Assembly (NCBI RefSeq): GCF_000367365.1
Contig: NZ_BARF01000014.1
Coordinates: 186,001 to 250,000, forward strand
Direction: 5' to 3'
Length of the DNA: 64,000 nucleotides
From: Streptomyces prunicolor NBRC 13075
Lineage (GTDB): Bacteria; Actinomycetota; Actinomycetes; Streptomycetales; Streptomycetaceae
Shown here: positions 37,115 through 46,543 of the stretch, piece by piece
Layout of the letters: every line of letters begins with the position of its first letter
How positions within the stretch are numbered: the first letter of the stretch is position 1
Made by a program: the position numbers and the translations under genes
Notes under the pieces: model-generated
Seen by the model: the letters and a program-made list of their open reading frames with translations, nothing else
Database searches by the model: none
What the model was told of the DNA's origin: nothing

Positions 37115-37246
37115 GGTCCGAGATCGTTCATGATCGGATCCGGTTTGGCAACCGCCTTTTCCGTGGGGCGTGTTGTGCGCTCGGAGGTGACTGTTCGGTG
37201 CCTTGGTCGAGTGGGTTCCGGCACTCGCGTCGTTCGGCGCGGTGCA

Positions 37247-38182
37247 TCAGGCCTCGATGCGAAGCCAGGTGTCGCCGGCGCGGAGCCACAGAGATCCGTC
37301 ACGCCCTTGACCGCAGTGCTTGACGACCCTCCCGGGCACGTGGACCTTGTGCCGTTCTGTCACGGTCCAAGTGTCGCCGAGCAGCTCGGCCCGGACCACT
37401 TCGGTCGTCCGCTGGTTGTGATCGCGCCTGGTCAGGACCGCGCGGTCGCCGCGTACGGCGAATCCGTCCGGTCGGGGCCGGGGGCTGGGCCAGCTCGTCA
37501 CCTCGCCGGTGGCGGGGGTGATCCGCGTGAGGAACGTGCCGCCGCGACGAGTTCCGGAGTACCAGATCAGCCAGACCAGATCGCCCTCGGTGGCGGCGGT
37601 GCAGCCCTCCAGAGGCACGTCGGGAAGCCGTCCTTCCGGCGCCCAGATCGCTTCTCCCGCGCCACTCCATCCGGCGAGCCCGGCCCCCGACTCCGGATGC
37701 CCGCCGTAGATGCCTTCGTCACCGTGGGCCGTCCAGATCGATCCGCTACGGTCGGTCACCAGGGCAGGGAGGTCGTCGCCGACGCAGAAGGCGTTCTCCT
37801 GCGCGCCGCTCTCCAGGGAGAACACCCGGGCGTTCGCCCTCCACGCACCGGTGTCGTCCTTCCGCGTACGACCGCCCGCGATGAGGAGCCGCGAGTTCGG
37901 GAGCAGGGCGATGTGACTGGGCCGGACCTGCACATCCTTGATCGGTCGGCGTCGAACCGATCCGTCGGCTTGGCGCAGCACCAACGTCCCGTCGAACGGG
38001 ACCTTCGGGCCCCACCCCACCCAGCCCTTGATGTAACGGATCTGGTGAAGGTGCCTCCGATGAACGAGCAGAACGGCGAGTTCTCCTGTGGGGCCGGCGG
38101 TCCACCACAGAGGGCGTCGCCCTGCCCAGAGATCGATGGCAGGCGGTGCCCAGACCCTCTCCACCTCGACGATCGCCGACAT
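37247..38182 (-). CDS. Hypothetical protein, probable beta-propeller
   Basis: A 311-residue soluble protein without signal peptide. Repeated short strands with W, G and D turns (SRLLIAGGRTRKDD, SGSIWTAHGDEGIYGG, RRGGTFLTRITPATGEVTSW, GSLWLRAGDTWLRIEA) suggest a six- or seven-bladed propeller, probably used for binding. ATG 38182 has GGGAG upstream. It diverges from the phosphotransferase gene with a 143-bp gap. No specific family recognised. Confidence 0.6.
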   Translation of the reverse strand: MSAIVEVERVWAPPAIDLWAGRRPLWWTAGPTGELAVLLVHRRHLHQIRYIKGWVGWGPKVPFDGTLVLRQADGSVRRRPIKDVQVRPSHIALLPNSRLLIAGGRTRKDDTGAWRANARVFSLESGAQENAFCVGDDLPALVTDRSGSIWTAHGDEGIYGGHPESGAGLAGWSGAGEAIWAPEGRLPDVPLEGCTAATEGDLVWLIWYSGTRRGGTFLTRITPATGEVTSWPSPRPRPDGFAVRGDRAVLTRRDHNQRTTEVVRAELLGDTWTVTERHKVHVPGRVVKHCGQGRDGSLWLRAGDTWLRIEA

Positions 38183-38325
38183 CGCGTCTCCCGTTTTTGC
38201 GTGGCACGGCAACAGGCCGTCTGCATAAGCTAGTTGATCGGAAAGCCGCCTTCGCCGTCGCTGCCCGGCGGCGCAAGTCCCGGATCACGGCGACCAGAAC
38301 ATCCCCGGCACGCAAGGAGATCCAC

Positions 38326-39138
38326 ATGCCCGGCGACCCCGACCCGTACTCCCACGAGGGGGAGGCGGAGGAGCACGAGCTGACCGGCGGTGGCACCGCC
38401 CGTGTCTTCCGTATCGGGCAGACTGTACGCAAGCCGGTCATGCCCTGGAGCCCAGCCGTGCACCGGCTGCTGGACCATCTCGAACGCCAGGGCTTCGAAG
38501 GCGCCCCCTCGGCGCACGGAACCGACGAACACGGCCGGACGATCCTGACCTACCTGGCGGGCGACGTCGGCAACTACCCACTGTCCGACGCGGTGCGCAG
38601 CGGCCAGGCACTCGCCACCTCGGCCCGCCTGTTGCGCCGCTACCACGACGCGACCACCGGCCTCGCCCAACACCCCGGCAGCGACTGGCAGTTCGACGCG
38701 CTAGCGCCCGTCGAGGTGATCTGCCACGGCGACTTCGCCCCGTACAACTGCGTGTTCTCCGGCGAGAGGGCCGTAGGGCTCATCGACTTCGACGCCGCCC
38801 GCCCCGGCCCCCGCGCCTGGGACCTCGCCTACGCCCTCTACCGGTACGCCCCGCTCACCCACCCCGACAACCACGACGGCTGGGGCACGACCGAGCAACA
38901 GGCCTACCGCGCCCGGGAGTTCCTCGACGCCTACGGCTGCACCCGTGAGGAACGGCAGTCGGTGATGGACATGGCCGCACCGCGGCTGGAGTCCCTCGCG
39001 GACTTCATGCGGGAAGGGGCCGCCGCCGGTGACGAGAACTTCCGGCGGCACATCGAGGAGGGGCATCTCGCCCTGTACGTACGGGACATCGACTACATCC
39101 GCGACCACGCCGAGGTGTGGGCACGCCTTGCCTCGTGA
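38326..39138 (+). CDS. Aminoglycoside-phosphotransferase-family kinase
   Basis: A 270-residue kinase-like fold. The catalytic loop is ICHGDFAPYNCVF (aspartate near residue 137) and the metal-binding loop GLIDFDAARPGPRAWDLA. The N-lobe is short and lacks an evident nucleotide-binding lysine, as in several small APH members. ATG 38326 has AAGGAG upstream. Members phosphorylate antibiotics, choline, homoserine or small metabolites; the substrate cannot be told here. Confidence 0.8.
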   Translation: MPGDPDPYSHEGEAEEHELTGGGTARVFRIGQTVRKPVMPWSPAVHRLLDHLERQGFEGAPSAHGTDEHGRTILTYLAGDVGNYPLSDAVRSGQALATSARLLRRYHDATTGLAQHPGSDWQFDALAPVEVICHGDFAPYNCVFSGERAVGLIDFDAARPGPRAWDLAYALYRYAPLTHPDNHDGWGTTEQQAYRAREFLDAYGCTREERQSVMDMAAPRLESLADFMREGAAAGDENFRRHIEEGHLALYVRDIDYIRDHAEVWARLAS

Positions 39139-39266
39139 ACCTGCGTGCCCCTGTGGGCAGTTGGAGTGGATCTTCGGCGGGGATCCTTGCCCCGAAGGAC
39201 CTGGCGGGGGCATCCCGGCTGCGGTTAGACAACGATGATCGCGACTCCAGGCCAGGAAGTGAGCAC

Positions 39267-40347
39267 GTGCACGCCCGAGACGAAGTCCGCCCGCAGGAAG
39301 CCGGAGCCCGGCGTACTTCGGTGAGCGGCCCCGCAGTCCATACCGTCACGCCTTCGCACGAGTTGCTGTCGCTCCAGGGCAGGGCGGGCAACGCCGGGGT
39401 CGTACAGATGCTCAGCGAAGGAGGGCACTCCTGGGCCGGACGGGCAGCTGACCCCGCTCCGGCCGTGCAGCGGGCGGTGGTTCAGCGCAGCAAGTTGTCG
39501 CACGGGAACATCTCGTTCACCAACGTGGCCCTCAAGTACCCGGAATCGCAGGGCAAGGCCACCCGGATCCTGGAGCTGCTGGCCTCCAACACGCAGATCA
39601 AGTCCTTTCTCGCTGACCGGACTTGCCGGATCACGCTGGAGAAGCGGACGACGGAGACACGGCGAACGTGGTCGACAAGGGAGCCGAGGGCGTCTTCGTC
39701 ACACTGGCCTCCTACTACCTCGAGAACTACGACATCGGCTACATCGTCGGCATGCTGTGCCATGAGTTCGGATGCATCCGATGGCGCAGGTCACCCCCGA
39801 CATGGGCCGGGAGGAGGAGAACTTCCGGGCCATGCCCTACCCGGTGCCGGGCCTCGAAGGGAAGGACGTTCCCGACGGATTCGCGGCGATGAACTCCGCC
39901 ACCGCCAAGCAGCCCGACCACGTGCTCGGCGTCATCCCCGGAAGCCCGCGGTACACCGTCTACCGTGACGTCACCCTGGAGATGGCGGACCTGCTGCTGC
40001 GCGACGTGCACAACAGGGAGGAGGGTGCCCGCGAGCGGGACGTCACCGACCTGATCGACTGCTTCCTCATGGATGTGGCGTCGATCGCCGCGACGAACGA
40101 CAACCGTGTGCGCGGCATGCCGATCCCGGGCAACAGCGAGGGCGAGGTGATCCGCACGGACATCGCGGCGGTGTACAACGCCTACAGGGCCCGCCTCTCC
40201 CAGGACCTGCCCCTGGGGCGCCAGCCCGTCAAACCCCTGTTCCCGCCGGACAAGACCCCGGAAGCCGTCAAGGCCGACTTCGCCATCCTCCTCAAGCGCA
40301 TCGCCAAGGGGAAACTCTGGGCCTGGAGCATCGACAACAGCGACTGA
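39267..40347 (+). pseudogene. Frameshifted gene for a protein with contractile-injection-system cargo motif
   Basis: The coding trace starts at GTG 39267 (AGGAAG upstream) and needs two changes of frame, each like a one-base loss: near 39600-39665 and at about 39770-39775. Read through, it gives roughly 360 residues. Residues 30-50 hold HELLSLQGRAGNAGVVQML, the L-LQ-x-x-x-GN-x-x-V signal found at the N-terminus of cargo proteins of Streptomyces extracellular contractile injection systems. A VQRAVVQRS linker follows. After the second shift the sequence resumes as [11 protein letters not shown], restoring a CHEFGxHPM centre that looks like a metal-binding H-E-x-x-x-H site. The C-terminal half is otherwise intact to a TGA at 40347. 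It is either a decayed toxin gene or carries sequencing errors. Confidence 0.65.
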
Positions 40348-40596
40348 AGCCCCTAGCGAATGGGGCCAACAGCGACTGAGGCCGCGACAGCGACCGGGGC
40401 GAATGGTGACCGGGGCCGACAGCCGCTGGCGCCGAGGCCGACGCCGGTCAGAGAATCGCGCGCACCGGATTTTCACGGGTCGAGGCGTCCGGAGTATCGG
40501 ACATCCCGCATGTCCACTGTTACGATTCAGTAGAGTTCGCTGCTCAGTCGGGCACCCTGCGATCAGGCTGTCCAAGACCTTCCCCAGGAGACTCCC

Positions 40597-41592
40597 ATGG
40601 CGCGCAGGACCGGCCGCGTGACGGCGACCGACGTCGCCAAGGAGGCGGGGGTCTCGCAGACCACGGTCAGCTATGTGCTGAACGACGTGTCGCACCAGAA
40701 GATCTCCGACCGGACCCGGCGCAAAGTGCTCGAAGCGGTGGCGAAACTGGGTTACGAACCCTCGGCCGCCGCACGCGCCCTGCGCCTGGGCCGCAGCGAT
40801 CTCGTGCTGCTCTTCCTTCCCGACGTTCCCGTCGGCGGCACACTGACCGCCCTGGTCGAACTGCTCGGCGACGAACTGGAGCGGCACGGCCTGAACCTCG
40901 TCACGCGGCGCGAGCGGCACGCCCCGCTCAAGGCGCTGTGGCGTGAGCTCATGCCGGCGGCCGTGATGACGGCCTTCGACGTCGCCGACGACGACGTGGC
41001 CGGCATGCGGGCGGCCGGCATCCACGTGGTCAGCGCCGGGATGGGCCCCGTGGTCGCCCCGGGTGTCCTGACCGTTCCCCAGACCCTGATCGGCACGATG
41101 CAGGTCGACCGGCTCGCGGCGACGGGACACACCCGCATCGGCTACGCCGCTCCCGGGGACCCCCGACTCCGGGACTTCCTGGACCTGCGACTCGACGGCG
41201 CCCGTACCGCCTGCAAGGAGCGGGGTCTTGAGCCGCCGGTCGTGCTGGAGGTGCCCCTCGACATCTCGGCGGCCGCCGCGGCGGCGGAACAGTGGCACTC
41301 AACCGTTCCAGCCGTCACCGGCGTGTGCGCCTACAACGACGAGACGGCCTTCGCCCTCCTCGCCGGCATGCGCAGGGTCGGCCTCGCCGCCCCCGGCGAC
41401 CTGGCCGTGATCGGCGTGGACAACGACAAGTTGGCGCCGTTCGCGGTACCGCCGCTGACGACGATCGACAACAACCTCGATGTCGCCGTGGGCCGCCTCG
41501 CCCGCATGATCGTCAGCGGCGTGACCGGTCAATCCCAGCCACAGACGCCCCAGGTGACTCCGCTGACGCTGGTGGTACGCGAGTCCGCCTGA
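40597..41592 (+). CDS. LacI-family regulator of the glycosidase/ABC locus
   Basis: A 331-residue repressor: VTATDVAKEAGVSQTTVSYV at residues 8-27 is the DNA-binding head, LGYEPSAAARALRLG the hinge, and the remainder an effector domain (AYNDETAFALLAGMRRVG, LAVIGVDNDKLAP). It lies 488 bases upstream of the binding-protein gene in the same direction. The inducer is expected to be a sugar released by the downstream glycosidases. It differs from the LacI protein at 15473 in both domains, so the two loci are separately controlled. Confidence 0.9.
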   Translation: MARRTGRVTATDVAKEAGVSQTTVSYVLNDVSHQKISDRTRRKVLEAVAKLGYEPSAAARALRLGRSDLVLLFLPDVPVGGTLTALVELLGDELERHGLNLVTRRERHAPLKALWRELMPAAVMTAFDVADDDVAGMRAAGIHVVSAGMGPVVAPGVLTVPQTLIGTMQVDRLAATGHTRIGYAAPGDPRLRDFLDLRLDGARTACKERGLEPPVVLEVPLDISAAAAAAEQWHSTVPAVTGVCAYNDETAFALLAGMRRVGLAAPGDLAVIGVDNDKLAPFAVPPLTTIDNNLDVAVGRLARMIVSGVTGQSQPQTPQVTPLTLVVRESA

Positions 41593-41640
41593 CGCCGACG
41601 GGCCCGGTCCGGGTTGGACCGGTCCCACGGAGGCCGAGCC

Positions 41641-41710
41641 GGTCCTGACGCAGGCCAAGTCGGTCCGACGCGATCCGAGTTGATCCCAGTCGACCCGAGT
41701 CGATCCGACC
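41641..41710. repeat. Degenerate 10-bp tandem repeats after the LacI gene
   Basis: About seven decamers follow in register from 41641: for example CGGTCCGACG, CGATCCGAGT, TGATCCCAGT, CGACCCGAGT, CGATCCGACC. The phase of ten matches a helical turn. No coding potential is credible here. Possible slipped-strand product. Confidence 0.6.
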
Positions 41711-41879
41711 CAGGCCGCTCTGACCAGGACGTCTTCGCCCGATTCCGGGAAAGCCCTTCTCCCCGCGCGACATGTCGCCGCCGCCTGTTGCGGCTCGCCA
41801 CCCTTCGTCCGGATATCCGCTTCCCAAAAAGCTGATGCACGGCCCTTGTGGTCCACCCATCGCGGGGCTACGTTACGCA

Positions 41880-41900
41880 TACGTTTCACTTGTACGTATC
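41880..41900. promoter_or_regulatory. Candidate operator, ATACGT-N9-ACGTAT dyad
   Basis: Six-base arms ATACGT (41880-41885) and ACGTAT (41895-41900) face each other about 180 bases upstream of the binding-protein gene, in the only AT-richer part of the gap. It lacks the CpG-centred symmetry of typical LacI sites, so assignment to the neighbouring repressor is tentative. Confidence 0.35.
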
Positions 41901-42080
41901 AGTGGCTGATTTCGGACCCACCGAAAAACGGTGGACAGATAGCCCCCTTCCGCCAGGAACGGCTGACCGCCAAGAACGGTCCAGGCCGCGTCAGGACCTG
42001 GTTTCCCACTCCCTCCGAGGCCCTTGAGGGCGGCTCGCCGCTCGATGCCGTCCGGTCAACCACTCACCAGCGGAGCACCC

Positions 42081-43610
42081 ATGCGAAGAATCGCGCTGAC
42101 CGCCGTATCGGCTGTCCTGATGTTGTCCGCGGCCGCGTGCGGCTCGGGATCGGGATCCGGTTCGGGCAAGGCGGCCACCGGCGGCACCCTCACCCTGGCC
42201 CCCCTGGTCGCGGCCCAGCCGTGGGATCTGGCCGACGCCGGTCTCGGCAACAACGCGCAGTACTACCAGCCCGTATACGATTCGCTGCTCCGGCTGTCCC
42301 CGACGGCCGACGTCAAGCCCAACCTGGCCACCAAGTGGTCGTACAACGCGGCCCGTACGGTCCTCACGATGACCCTGCGCTCCGGCGTCAAGTTCACCGA
42401 CGGCACCGCCCTGGACGCGACGGCAGTCAAGACCAATCTGCTGCACACCGAGAAGGGCACCAGCGAGGCCGCCGGCCAGCTCAAGGGCATCACCGGCGTC
42501 GACGTCGTCAACGCGACCACGGTCGCGATCAAGCTCTCGGCCCCCGACCCCTCCCTCGTCCCGAACCTCGGCAACGTGGCCGGCATGATCGCCAGCCCCA
42601 AGGCCATCGCCGCGGGCACGATCAAGACCACCCCGGTGGGCTCGGGGCCGTACACCCTGGACAAGTCCGCGACCACGGACGGCAGTACGTACACCTTCGT
42701 GCGCAACCAGGACTACTGGAACAAGGCCGCCTTCCCCTTCGACAAGATCGTCCTCAAGCCGCTGACCGATCCGACCGCCGTGCTCAACGCGCTGCGCTCG
42801 GGGCAGGTCAACGGCGCCCTGCTGGCCAGCGCCAAGAACGTCGCGCCGGCAAAGAGCAGCGGGCTGACCGTCACCAAGTACACCTCCGGTGACGTCGAGG
42901 GCGTCTACATCTGGGACCGCGAAGGAAAGATCGTCAAGGCGCTCGGCGACGTCCGGGTCCGGCAGGCTCTGAACTACGCCTTCGACCGTTCCACGATCGT
43001 CAAGACGGCGAAGCAGGGGCTCGGCAAGGCGACGACCCAGATCTTCAACCCGGGCGGCTCGGCCTTCGACAGCTCGCTCGACTCCAAGTACACCTACGAC
43101 CCCGTGAAGGCCAAGCAGTTGCTGGCCGAGGCCGGCTACCCGAACGGCTTCTCGGTCACCGTCCCGGACGTGTCGTCGGTCTTCCCGGACCAACAGGCCG
43201 CCATGGTGCAGCAGTTGGAGGACATCGGGATCAAGGTCAAGGTCGACAAGATCCCCGTCACCCAGTTCATCAGCGGCCTCCTCGCGGGCAAGTACCCGCT
43301 GTCGTACATGACGTTGGCCTCCTTCCGCCCCTGGGACACCATCCAGATCGAGGTGGCGAAGAGCGCGCTGTGGAACCCGCTGCACAGCTCGGACCCGAAG
43401 GTCACCGACCTCATCACCAAGGCGCAGTCGGCGACCGGTGCCGCCCAGGACGCGCTGTTCAAGCAGCTCAACACCTACCTCGTGGACCAGGCGTGGAACG
43501 CGCCCTGGGACTCCGTGGAGAACACCTACGCGACGACCAAGGGTGTGACCTTCACCCCGCAGACGTTCGCCGCCGTCCCGCCGATCTACAACTTCAAGCC
43601 CACTGGCTGA
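42081..43610 (+). CDS. Family-5 solute-binding lipoprotein of a peptide/oligosaccharide ABC importer
   Basis: A 509-residue lipoprotein: lipobox LSAAAC at about residue 20 followed by a glycine/serine linker, then the SBP_bac_5 fold (TLTLAPLVAAQPWDLADAGL, LRSGVKFTDGTALDATAVK, VGSGPYTLDK, VRQALNYAFDRSTIV). Members bind peptides, nickel or oligosaccharides; with five glycosidases in the same operon, an oligosaccharide is likely. ATG 42081 has GGAG upstream; earlier in-frame starts would put the signal peptide inside the protein. It is the first gene of the operon. Confidence 0.9.
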   Translation: MRRIALTAVSAVLMLSAAACGSGSGSGSGKAATGGTLTLAPLVAAQPWDLADAGLGNNAQYYQPVYDSLLRLSPTADVKPNLATKWSYNAARTVLTMTLRSGVKFTDGTALDATAVKTNLLHTEKGTSEAAGQLKGITGVDVVNATTVAIKLSAPDPSLVPNLGNVAGMIASPKAIAAGTIKTTPVGSGPYTLDKSATTDGSTYTFVRNQDYWNKAAFPFDKIVLKPLTDPTAVLNALRSGQVNGALLASAKNVAPAKSSGLTVTKYTSGDVEGVYIWDREGKIVKALGDVRVRQALNYAFDRSTIVKTAKQGLGKATTQIFNPGGSAFDSSLDSKYTYDPVKAKQLLAEAGYPNGFSVTVPDVSSVFPDQQAAMVQQLEDIGIKVKVDKIPVTQFISGLLAGKYPLSYMTLASFRPWDTIQIEVAKSALWNPLHSSDPKVTDLITKAQSATGAAQDALFKQLNTYLVDQAWNAPWDSVENTYATTKGVTFTPQTFAAVPPIYNFKPTG

Positions 43611-43700
43611 CCCGGACGGCACGCCGGGCGGGAACGGTGGTGCCGCCCCCGCCCGGGCGCCGGTCAACACCGGTCAGGGAAAGGCAAGGTGGAGAGACTA

Positions 43701-44642
43701 ATGATCGTTTTCTTGGTCCGGCGCGTCGTCGCCGGGCTGGTCCTGGTCCTGGTGATCGCGACCACGACCTTCGCGCTGATGGGCCTCACCGGCTCCGATC
43801 CGGTGCGCCAGATCGTCGGACAGACCGCGACCCAGCAGCAGGTGACCGCCAAGTCCGCCGAACTCGGGCTCGACCAGCCCTTCGTGGTCCGCTACGGCCA
43901 CTGGCTCGCGGACGCGGTGCACGGCAACCTCGGCAGCTCGTGGTTCAGCGGTGAGTCCGTGACGAGTTCGCTGGAGAACAAACTGCCGGTGACCCTGTCG
44001 ATCGTGCTGGCCGCGCTCCTGGTGTCGGCCGTGCTGAGCACGGTGCTGGGCGTGGCCGCCGCGGTCCGCCGGGGCGCCCTGGACCAAGTGGTGCAACTGC
44101 TCGCGGTGCTGGGGTTCGCCGTACCCAGCTTCCTGGTGGCCCTGGTGTTCGCCGTCGTGATCGGCGTCGACCTGGGCTGGCTACCAGCGACCGGTTACGT
44201 CCCGCTGGCGGACTCGGCGGGCGGCTGGCTCCGGTCGATCACCCTCCCCGCGCTGTCGCTCTCCGTCGGAGCGATCGCCGCCACCGCCCAACAGGTGCGC
44301 GGCTCCATGGTCGACGTCCTGCGCGCGGACTACGTACGCACCCTCCGCAGCCGTGGCATCAGCGAGCGCAGCCTGCTGTTCCGGCACGCCCTGCGCAATG
44401 CCGCCCCGGCCGCGCTGACCGTGCTGGCCCTGCAGTTCATCGGCCTGGTCGGCGGCGCGGTGGTGGTCGAGAAGGTCTTCGGCCTCAACGGGATCGGCAG
44501 CCAGGCGACCAGCGCAGGCTCGCAGGGCGACACCCCGGTGGTCATGGGCGTCGTCGTGGTCATGGTCGCCCTCGTCGTGGTGGTCAACATCCTGATGGAC
44601 CTCGCGTACGGCTGGCTCAACCCGAAGGTGCGTGTGGGATGA
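43701..44642 (+). CDS. Dpp/Opp-type ABC permease (DppB-like)
   Basis: A 313-residue membrane protein with six helices. The family signature LRADYVRTLRSRGISERSLL near residues 210-230 contacts the ATPase, and FGLNGIGSQA follows. ATG 43701 has GGAG seven bases upstream and is preferred to GTG 43689. It overlaps the next gene by four bases (ATGA). Confidence 0.9.
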   Translation: MIVFLVRRVVAGLVLVLVIATTTFALMGLTGSDPVRQIVGQTATQQQVTAKSAELGLDQPFVVRYGHWLADAVHGNLGSSWFSGESVTSSLENKLPVTLSIVLAALLVSAVLSTVLGVAAAVRRGALDQVVQLLAVLGFAVPSFLVALVFAVVIGVDLGWLPATGYVPLADSAGGWLRSITLPALSLSVGAIAATAQQVRGSMVDVLRADYVRTLRSRGISERSLLFRHALRNAAPAALTVLALQFIGLVGGAVVVEKVFGLNGIGSQATSAGSQGDTPVVMGVVVVMVALVVVVNILMDLAYGWLNPKVRVG

Positions 44643-46543
44643 AACTTCCCGACTCCGACGACACGACGGGCGCGGTCGCCCCGGCCGTGGCCGCGCAGGG
44701 ACGGGCGGGAATCCTGCGCCGGCTGCTGCGCAACCCGGTGGCCGTGACCTGCCTGGTCCTGCTCGCGCTCATCTCCCTGGCCAGCCTCTTCGCACCCCTG
44801 CTGACCAGCCAGGACCCGGCCCGCTCCTCACTGACCGACAGCCTCGCCCCGATGAGCGGCAAGCACCCCCTGGGCGGCGACGGCGTCGGCCGTGACGTAC
44901 TGGCCCGACTCCTCTACGGCGGCCGCACCAGCCTGCTCGGCGCGCTGCTCGCGGTGGCCGTCGCCGTGGTGATCGGCGTGCCCGCCGGTCTGGTGGCCGG
45001 GTACTACCGCAAGTGGTTCGACGCCGTGAGCAGTTGGGTGTCCAACCTGCTGATGGCCGTACCGGCGATCATCGTGCTGCTCGTCGTGATGTCCGCGGTG
45101 GGGCAGAACACGTACCTCGCCATGGCGGTCTTCGGCGTGCTGATGTCGCCGGGCGTCTTCCGGCTGATCCGCGCCTCGGTGATCTCCGTACGCGAGGAGC
45201 TGTACGTCGACGCGGCACGGGTGTCCGGCCTGACCGACGCCCGGATCATCCGCCGGCACATCCTGCCCGTCGTGCAGGCGCCGACCATCATCCAGGCCGC
45301 CCAGATGCTCGGCCTCGGCATCGTCATCCAGTCCGGGCTCGAGTTCCTCGGCCTGGGCTCGGCGACCCAGGCGAGCTGGGGCTCCATGCTCAACGACGCC
45401 TTCGGGAACATCTACACCAAGCCGGAGTTGATGGTCTGGCCCGGGCTCGCGCTCGCCGTGACCGTCGCCGCGTTCGGCCTGTTGGGCAACGCCCTGCGGG
45501 ACGCGCTGGACGGGACTGCCGTGACCGGGCGGAAGCCGTCGCGTGGCGCTACGACCCGTAAGCCGGGCGCGGAGAAGAAGGCGCCGCCCGTCATCTCCGA
45601 GGCGCAGGACACGGACGATGCCCTGCTGGTCCTCGAAGGCCTGACGGTCTCCTATCCGACGGCCCAGGGCGAGAAGACCGTCGTCGACGGCGTCTGCTTG
45701 ACCGTGCGCCGGGGCGAAGTACTCGGACTCGTGGGGGAGTCGGGCTCGGGCAAGAGCCAAACCGCCTTCGCCATCCTCGGGTTGCTGCCCAGGGAAGCCC
45801 AAGTCGCCACCACCCGGCTGGAGTTCGACGGCACGGAGCTGGGGCGCCTCGGCCGCGCGGCCATGAACCGCTACCGCGGCCACCGGATCGCCTACGTCCC
45901 GCAGGAACCCATGTCCAACCTCGACCCCTCCTTCCGTATCGGCGCCCAACTGGTCGAACCGGTACGCCGACACCTCGGGCTGTCGGCCGCCGAGGCGAGG
46001 ACCAAGACCCTCGGCCTGCTGGAGCGCGTCGGCATCTCCGACCCGGAACGGGTCTTCCGCGCCTATCCGCACCAGATATCCGGCGGTATGGCGCAGCGCG
46101 TCCTCATCGCCGGCGCCGTGTCCTGCGAACCGGATCTGCTCATCGCCGACGAGCCGACCACGGCGCTCGACGTGACCGTGCAGGCCGAGGTGCTCGACCT
46201 GATGCGGTCCCTGCAGAGCGAGCGGAACATGGGTGTGATCCTGGTGACCCACGACTTCGGCGTGGTGGCCGACCTCTGCGACCGCGTGACGGTGATGCAG
46301 ACCGGCGCGGTCGTGGAGTCCGCACCGGTGGACCAGTTGTTCGCCGATCCGCAACACCCGTACACCCGCATGCTCCTGGCGTCCACGCTGGAGGACGCCG
46401 AGCCGCGGTCCGCGCTGAGCCTGAGCCGCACCGTGTCGGCGAGCGCGGCGGGAGCAGTGGGCATCGCGGGAACCACGGACCCCGCAGGCGTCACCAACAG
46501 TGCGGGCATCACGAACACCGGACGTCAGGAGGGTCCGGCATGA
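44639..46543 (+). CDS. Fused DppC-like permease and DppD-like ATPase
   Basis: A 634-residue single polypeptide. Residues 1-285 are the second permease (PLGGDGVGRDVLARLLYGGR, the EAA-type loop VREELYVDAARVSGLTDARI, LGLGSATQASWGSML). A basic linker of about 40 residues leads to the ATPase: Walker A GESGSGKS near 366-373, signature ISGGMAQRV, Walker B LLIADEPTTALD near 500, and the C-terminal HPYTRMLLAS that marks the OppD/DppD group. In most systems these are separate proteins. The fusion forces a fixed one-to-one ratio and couples the ATPase to the membrane. The end overlaps the next ATPase gene by four bases. Confidence 0.92.
   Translation: MKLPDSDDTTGAVAPAVAAQGRAGILRRLLRNPVAVTCLVLLALISLASLFAPLLTSQDPARSSLTDSLAPMSGKHPLGGDGVGRDVLARLLYGGRTSLLGALLAVAVAVVIGVPAGLVAGYYRKWFDAVSSWVSNLLMAVPAIIVLLVVMSAVGQNTYLAMAVFGVLMSPGVFRLIRASVISVREELYVDAARVSGLTDARIIRRHILPVVQAPTIIQAAQMLGLGIVIQSGLEFLGLGSATQASWGSMLNDAFGNIYTKPELMVWPGLALAVTVAAFGLLGNALRDALDGTAVTGRKPSRGATTRKPGAEKKAPPVISEAQDTDDALLVLEGLTVSYPTAQGEKTVVDGVCLTVRRGEVLGLVGESGSGKSQTAFAILGLLPREAQVATTRLEFDGTELGRLGRAAMNRYRGHRIAYVPQEPMSNLDPSFRIGAQLVEPVRRHLGLSAAEARTKTLGLLERVGISDPERVFRAYPHQISGGMAQRVLIAGAVSCEPDLLIADEPTTALDVTVQAEVLDLMRSLQSERNMGVILVTHDFGVVADLCDRVTVMQTGAVVESAPVDQLFADPQHPYTRMLLASTLEDAEPRSALSLSRTVSASAAGAVGIAGTTDPAGVTNSAGITNTGRQEGPA

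Larger units (their letters stand above)
41593..42080. other. 488-bp intergenic region between LacI gene and importer
   Basis: No gene is seen. The first part carries degenerate decamer repeats (41641-41710). The rest is less GC-rich than the coding DNA (AAAAAG at 41825, CGTTTCAC, GAAAAACGG) and must hold the promoter of the importer operon. A dyad ATACGT-N9-ACGTAT at 41880-41900 is the best operator candidate. The stretch from 41901 to 42070 shows no clear element except the GGAG ribosome site before 42081. Confidence 0.6.

Noticed and set aside
39172..39197. Hairpin CTTC..GGGG/CCCC..GAAG after the phosphotransferase gene
   Set aside because: The stem is short and interrupted by a three-base bulge, so terminator function is not well supported.
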